A stretch of DNA of 64,000 nt from the NCBI GenBank assembly GCA_022570795.1, contig JAKUDP010000010.1:1736001-1800000 (forward strand), in the 5' to 3' direction. The position numbers were made by a program, and so were the translations under genes. This DNA is from Sphaerulina vaccinii (Eukaryota > Ascomycota > Dothideomycetes > Mycosphaerellales > Mycosphaerellaceae). Of this stretch, positions 63,988 through 64,000 are shown in pieces. The notes beneath the pieces were generated by a model. That model had not been told where the DNA came from, searched no databases, and was given only the letters and a program-made list of their open reading frames with translations. Each line of letters opens with the position of its first letter. Position 1 is the first letter of the stretch.

Positions 63988-64000
63988 GTCTGAGAAGACT

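Overview
The window is nuclear DNA from a filamentous ascomycete (Pezizomycotina). Short introns of about 45-180 nt with GT-AG ends and CTAAC-type branch points, a Zn2Cys6 regulator, a cornichon/ERV14 gene, and the overall protein character all fit a Dothideomycete, perhaps Mycosphaerellales; the order is an inference from general resemblance and was not tested by a search. Most genes are housekeeping genes arranged as divergent or convergent pairs with 80-400 bp between starts. There is no sign of bacterial operons, and no secondary-metabolite cluster is obvious.

Layout: 1-1.4 kb, 3' part of an unknown coiled-coil gene; 1.66-1.82 kb, a tRNA-like gene interrupted by a long insert; 2.0-8.6 kb, POP1 (RNase P/MRP) divergent from SMC5 (Smc5/6 complex). 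From 8.6 to 13.8 kb there is no convincing gene, but there is a Tc1/mariner-type MITE with TA target duplication and 27-nt inverted repeats. At 13.8-15.3 kb lies a Zn2Cys6 factor, followed by another 2.4 kb gene-poor stretch. From 17.7 to 25.6 kb come a zinc alcohol dehydrogenase, RCF1, ILV1, an RBR ubiquitin ligase and a frameshifted CalB-type lipase. From 26 to 35.5 kb come a KER-rich two-TM protein, a DUF1772 protein, an unknown, a TRA2-like RRM/RGG protein, a DUF3431 protein and a small secretory-pathway membrane protein. From 36 to 46.6 kb come COX15, a large BTB protein, ERV14, ATP1 (nine exons) and an MPO1/DUF962 gene. From 47 to 64 kb come a TAF3/TAF8-like histone-fold protein, a small membrane protein, a three-finger C2H2 protein, an ankyrin protein, a mitochondrial protein, a sulfotransferase-like gene, a kinase-PHD fusion, a SNF2 ATPase, TRM8 and a Gln/Pro-rich protein whose 5' end lies at the window edge.

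Functional themes: respiration (RCF1, COX15, ATP1), RNA maturation (POP1, TRM8, TRA2-like), chromatin and genome maintenance (SMC5, SNF2, TAF-like, PHD kinase), and ER/secretory lipid or cargo handling (ERV14, MPO1). Exon boundaries were derived by hand from splice motifs, reading-frame continuity and family conservation. The most notable features are the RIP-like MITE, the interrupted tRNA, several micro-exons (6, 14, 14, 16 and 24 nt), a GC-AG intron in ATP1, and the kinase-PHD fusion.
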